Origin: Hadesarchaea archaeon
Lineage (GTDB): Archaea > Hadarchaeota > Hadarchaeia > Hadarchaeales > Hadarchaeaceae
Reading direction: 5' to 3'
Assembly (NCBI GenBank): GCA_030601665.1
Contig: JAUWBP010000036.1
Span: forward strand, 1 to 8,593
Length of the DNA: 8,593 bases
Below, piece by piece: positions 6,614 to 8,593 of this stretch. The notes beneath the pieces are model-generated. The model was not told the DNA's origin. It searched no databases and saw only the letters and a program-made list of their open reading frames with translations. Positions within the stretch are counted from its first letter, which is position 1; each line of letters begins with the position of its first letter. A program made the position numbers and the translations under genes.

Positions 6614-6620
6614 CTTAAAG
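6614..6620 (-). promoter_or_regulatory. TATA box candidate for the PAP2-like and Trm112 genes
   Basis: CTTTAAG read on the minus strand lies about 50 nt before the chosen PAP2 ATG. Transcription would begin near 6590 and leave a leader of about 25 nt. The gap between the divergent PAP2-like and flippase-like genes, about 160 nt, holds this box, a separate plus-strand box, and no gene with good support. Confidence 0.45.
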
Positions 6621-6678
6621 GGACTTTGGCAAAACTTGTCACCGCTTTGGTGTGTGCTCTGACGAAACTTCAGTAAAC

Positions 6679-6684
6679 TTTAAA
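6679..6684 (+). promoter_or_regulatory. TATA box of the flippase-like gene
   Basis: TTTAAA follows a purine-rich GTAAAC that could serve as the TFB recognition element. A transcription start near 6707 would leave a leader of about 20 nt containing GGGGTGA (6711-6717) 9 nt before the ATG at 6727. Both spacings suit an archaeal promoter. Confidence 0.55.
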
Positions 6685-6726
6685 GCTTACCAACAAATTC
6701 CACAAATGGCGGGGTGACGGAAGGTC

Positions 6727-7758
6727 ATGATTGAACGCAGATTTGGGCTTGGGCGGAGAGTGCTCATTATAGGAATTTTTGTAGCCCTAGTGGTGGGAGG
6801 AATATTTTTCGTTTTTATGGGTGTAAATCTCGGAAGTTTGCTGAATGCTCTCAGCAAAGCAAACTATTTTTTCTTGTTTCTCGCGTTTGGGGCCTACATT
6901 TTTACTACCCTAAACTTGGCCGCACGTTGGCGAATCTCGCTTTCCGCGACTGGGCATAACGTCAGATTACACAACTTATGGTTGGCAGTCTTTGGAAGCA
7001 TCTTCATTAACAATATTACACCATTTACGTATTCTGGAGGGGATCCAGTTGCACGCGTCTATCTTTTACGCAAAACTCAACGTGTACCTTATTCTTCGGG
7101 TTCCGCTTCCGTTATGAGCGAGTACTTGTTGGATCTACCCGTTTCCATCTCCATCTTGATGACGGGCATTCTGCTATATTTTTCAAAACCGCTAGCTAAA
7201 TTAGTCGTGGTAACGATATGGATTGCAGTAATAATTTTGCTATTCACGCTTATCCTATATTTCTTCCCCAAAAGAACTGGGGCAGGTTGGCTGGGTAGAA
7301 GCACCATGCGTATTCTCAAAGCCTTTCGAAGGCCGGCCAGTCGAAGGAAAGTAATGGGTGGGGTGAAGAGATTTTACACCAGTGCGCAGGCGATTACCAG
7401 CACCCCAAAAATAGCCCTTACCATATTTTTCTTTGCTGTGGTTACATGGGGCCTTGCAATAACCCGCTTATTTTTTATTTTTCAAGCGCTTGGCTTTGAT
7501 CCACCTCTTCCGATGCTGTTGCTAGGCATAACTTTACCCCCAATGGCGGGCCTCATACCTCTGCTCCCAGCTGGGTTAGGCCCCGTTGACGCTACCATGG
7601 TGGGAATCTTCCTCTTAACCGGCGCCCCCTTGGAGATCGCAATACTCGCCACGCTCATCGAACGAGTTATCATGCTCGTGTTTGGTACCATTATTGGGGC
7701 ATCCGCGTTATCTTACCTTGGTATCCGCGTGTGGGCTAGGCAAATTTCAAAAGCTTAA
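6727..7758 (+). CDS. Flippase-like membrane protein (UPF0104 / LPG-synthase TM family)
   Basis: The 343-residue product is strongly hydrophobic, with about eight membrane helices: near 12-32, 47-66, 84-100, 135-151, 158-180, 229-254, 262-281 and 286-332, the last region probably two or more. It has the features of the flippase-like domain family (TIGR00374 type): ARWRISL (66-72), NNITPF with GGDPVARVYLL (95-114) and the C-terminal PAGLGPVDATMVGIFLL (281-297), followed by ER (312-313). Members are thought to move lipids or lipid-linked sugars across the membrane, or are the membrane part of aminoacyl-phospholipid synthases. Here there is no C-terminal aminoacyl-transfer domain, so the synthase role is unlikely. 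The gene starts with ATG after GGGGTGA and is followed after 45 nt by a glycosyltransferase gene, consistent with a glycolipid or lipid-linked glycan role. The substrate is unknown. Confidence 0.88.
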   Translation: MIERRFGLGRRVLIIGIFVALVVGGIFFVFMGVNLGSLLNALSKANYFFLFLAFGAYIFTTLNLAARWRISLSATGHNVRLHNLWLAVFGSIFINNITPFTYSGGDPVARVYLLRKTQRVPYSSGSASVMSEYLLDLPVSISILMTGILLYFSKPLAKLVVVTIWIAVIILLFTLILYFFPKRTGAGWLGRSTMRILKAFRRPASRRKVMGGVKRFYTSAQAITSTPKIALTIFFFAVVTWGLAITRLFFIFQALGFDPPLPMLLLGITLPPMAGLIPLLPAGLGPVDATMVGIFLLTGAPLEIAILATLIERVIMLVFGTIIGASALSYLGIRVWARQISKA

Positions 7759-7780
7759 CCCATAGAAGAAATCTTATGGG
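7759..7780 (+). repeat. Inverted repeat right after the flippase stop codon
   Basis: CCCATA (7759-7764) and TATGGG (7775-7780) are perfect 6-nt complements around a 10-nt loop, directly abutting the TAA stop. In RNA one further G-U pair is possible. The hairpin is short and has no long U-run after it. It could attenuate or partly end transcription between the flippase and the glycosyltransferase, stabilise an mRNA end, or be chance. Confidence 0.35.
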
Positions 7781-7803
7781 ATCTTTCGACTTGGGGGATA
7801 GGT

Positions 7804-8593
7804 GTGAAAGTTTGTATTTACTTGGAGTTAGAGCGTTGGCTTAGACACAGCGGGATGGGCTCAGCTATAGGCAATCATAGGAAAGCCCTCAAATTGAACG
7901 GAGTCGAGTATACACACGATCTAAAAGAGGATTTCGACATTCTCCACGTTTACATGATAGGTCTGAAGTCCCTTCGAGCAATAAGAAAAGCTAGGGCAAA
8001 AGGGAAAAAAGTGATAACCCATGCACATTTGACTGCCGATGATTTCCGAGACAGTTTTTGCTTCAGCAACGGGATCGCCCCATTTTTGCGCAGATATTTA
8101 ACTTACTTTCACAATCAAGCAGATTTAGTGTTGTGCCCGTCGGAGTATACTAAAAACGTGTTGATCGGGTATGGTGTAAAAAAAGAGATCAAAGTTGTTA
8201 GCAATGGCATAGATTTGGCCAAGTTCAAATTTTCGGCCGAGAAGAGAAAACAATTTAGAGAAGAATTTAATCTCGATGGGATTGTTTCATTGGGTGTTGG
8301 TCACTTGTTCATAAAAAAAGGAATTGCCACATTTATCAACACGGCAAAAAAATTTCAGAATAAATTTGTCTGGATTGGTAAAAGGTATAAGGGAATTGAG
8401 GATCCCCGAACATCAGGGATTCTAAAGGGTGCCCCCTCAAATGTGATTCTTGCCGGTTATGTGAAGGACATAATAGCAGGGTATTCGGGTTGTGATATTT
8501 TCTTCTTCCCTAGTTTTTGTGAGAATCAGGGGATCGTGATGTTGGAGGCAGGTGCGTGCGGAAGACCGATATTAGTCAGAGATATTTCGGCAT
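7804..8593 (+). CDS. GT4-type (GT-B fold) glycosyltransferase, 3' partial
   Basis: The frame runs from a GTG at 7804 to the window end: 263 complete codons with no stop, so the 3' part is missing. The GTG is preceded by GGGGG with 6 nt spacing. The N-terminal half carries the acceptor-side elements THAHLTADDFRDS (72-84) and the linker ADLVLCPSEYTKNVL (106-120), with VVSNGID (131-137) just before the second Rossmann domain. The C-terminal half shows SLGVGHLFIKKGI (162-174), IFFFPSFCENQG (232-243) and the donor-binding E-X7-E motif with Glu240 and Glu248 in ENQGIVMLEAGACGRP. The enzyme should transfer a sugar from a nucleotide-sugar donor at the inner membrane face, retaining configuration; donor and acceptor cannot be read from the sequence. 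Codon use is AT-rich (many AAA, TTT, GAT, ATT), unlike the thermosome and FEN-1 genes. It probably works with the upstream flippase-like protein. Confidence 0.88.
   Translation, partial: MKVCIYLELERWLRHSGMGSAIGNHRKALKLNGVEYTHDLKEDFDILHVYMIGLKSLRAIRKARAKGKKVITHAHLTADDFRDSFCFSNGIAPFLRRYLTYFHNQADLVLCPSEYTKNVLIGYGVKKEIKVVSNGIDLAKFKFSAEKRKQFREEFNLDGIVSLGVGHLFIKKGIATFINTAKKFQNKFVWIGKRYKGIEDPRTSGILKGAPSNVILAGYVKDIIAGYSGCDIFFFPSFCENQGIVMLEAGACGRPILVRDISA

Noticed and set aside
1..8593. Search for a defence system, CRISPR array, tRNA, insertion sequence or integration site
   Set aside because: I saw no regularly spaced repeats, cloverleaf-like sequence, transposase, integrase or long terminal repeats; all major frames are assigned to identifiable families.

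Overview
This window is archaeal chromosomal DNA. The evidence is a group II chaperonin (thermosome), RNA polymerase subunit Rpo6/RpoK, a FEN-1 flap endonuclease with a C-terminal PCNA-interacting motif, a DUF371 protein, a Tes-like radical SAM enzyme of tetraether lipid synthesis, and short TATA-box promoters of the TTTATA/TTTAAA type. The gene set looks euryarchaeal or from a related deep lineage. I cannot name the lineage from sequence alone.

Layout: (1) 1-1533 (+), a radical SAM protein of the tetraether lipid synthase family, cut at its 5' end by the window edge. (2) 1622-3500 (+), the thermosome subunit followed 13 nt later by rpoK, probably one transcript. rpoK has no ATG, GTG or TTG start in a sensible position and appears to begin at an AUU codon behind a well-placed GGAGG. 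(3) 3572-4600 (+), FEN-1. (4) 4610-5263 (-), protein-L-isoaspartate O-methyltransferase, convergent with FEN-1 with a 9-nt gap. (5) 5312-5743 (+), a DUF371 protein, divergent from pcm across a 48-bp AT-rich promoter region. (6) 5735-5896 (-), a 53-residue Trm112-type zinc protein whose 3' end overlaps the DUF371 gene by 9 nt. (7) 5927-6565 (-), a PAP2_3-type membrane phosphatase/transferase, upstream of the Trm112 gene on the same strand. (8) 6727-7758 (+), a flippase-like membrane protein of the UPF0104 / LPG-synthase transmembrane family. (9) 7804-8593 (+), the first 263 codons of a GT4-type glycosyltransferase, cut by the window end.

The left and centre are information-processing and protein quality-control genes: chaperonin, polymerase subunit, flap endonuclease, isoaspartate repair and a methyltransferase activator. 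The two edges concern membrane lipids: Tes at the left, and PAP2, flippase and glycosyltransferase at the right. The right edge becomes clearly AT-richer. A sampled 60-nt block of the glycosyltransferase gene is about 35% GC, against about 62% in a sampled block of the thermosome gene. This suggests the start of a cell-surface glycan region with a different history.

I found no tRNA, rRNA, CRISPR array, insertion sequence or integration site. No gap between genes exceeds about 165 nt. The window contains no obviously new multi-gene system. The points most worth a second look are the rpoK AUU start, the uncharacterised DUF371 gene paired with pcm, and the lipid/glycan module at the right edge.
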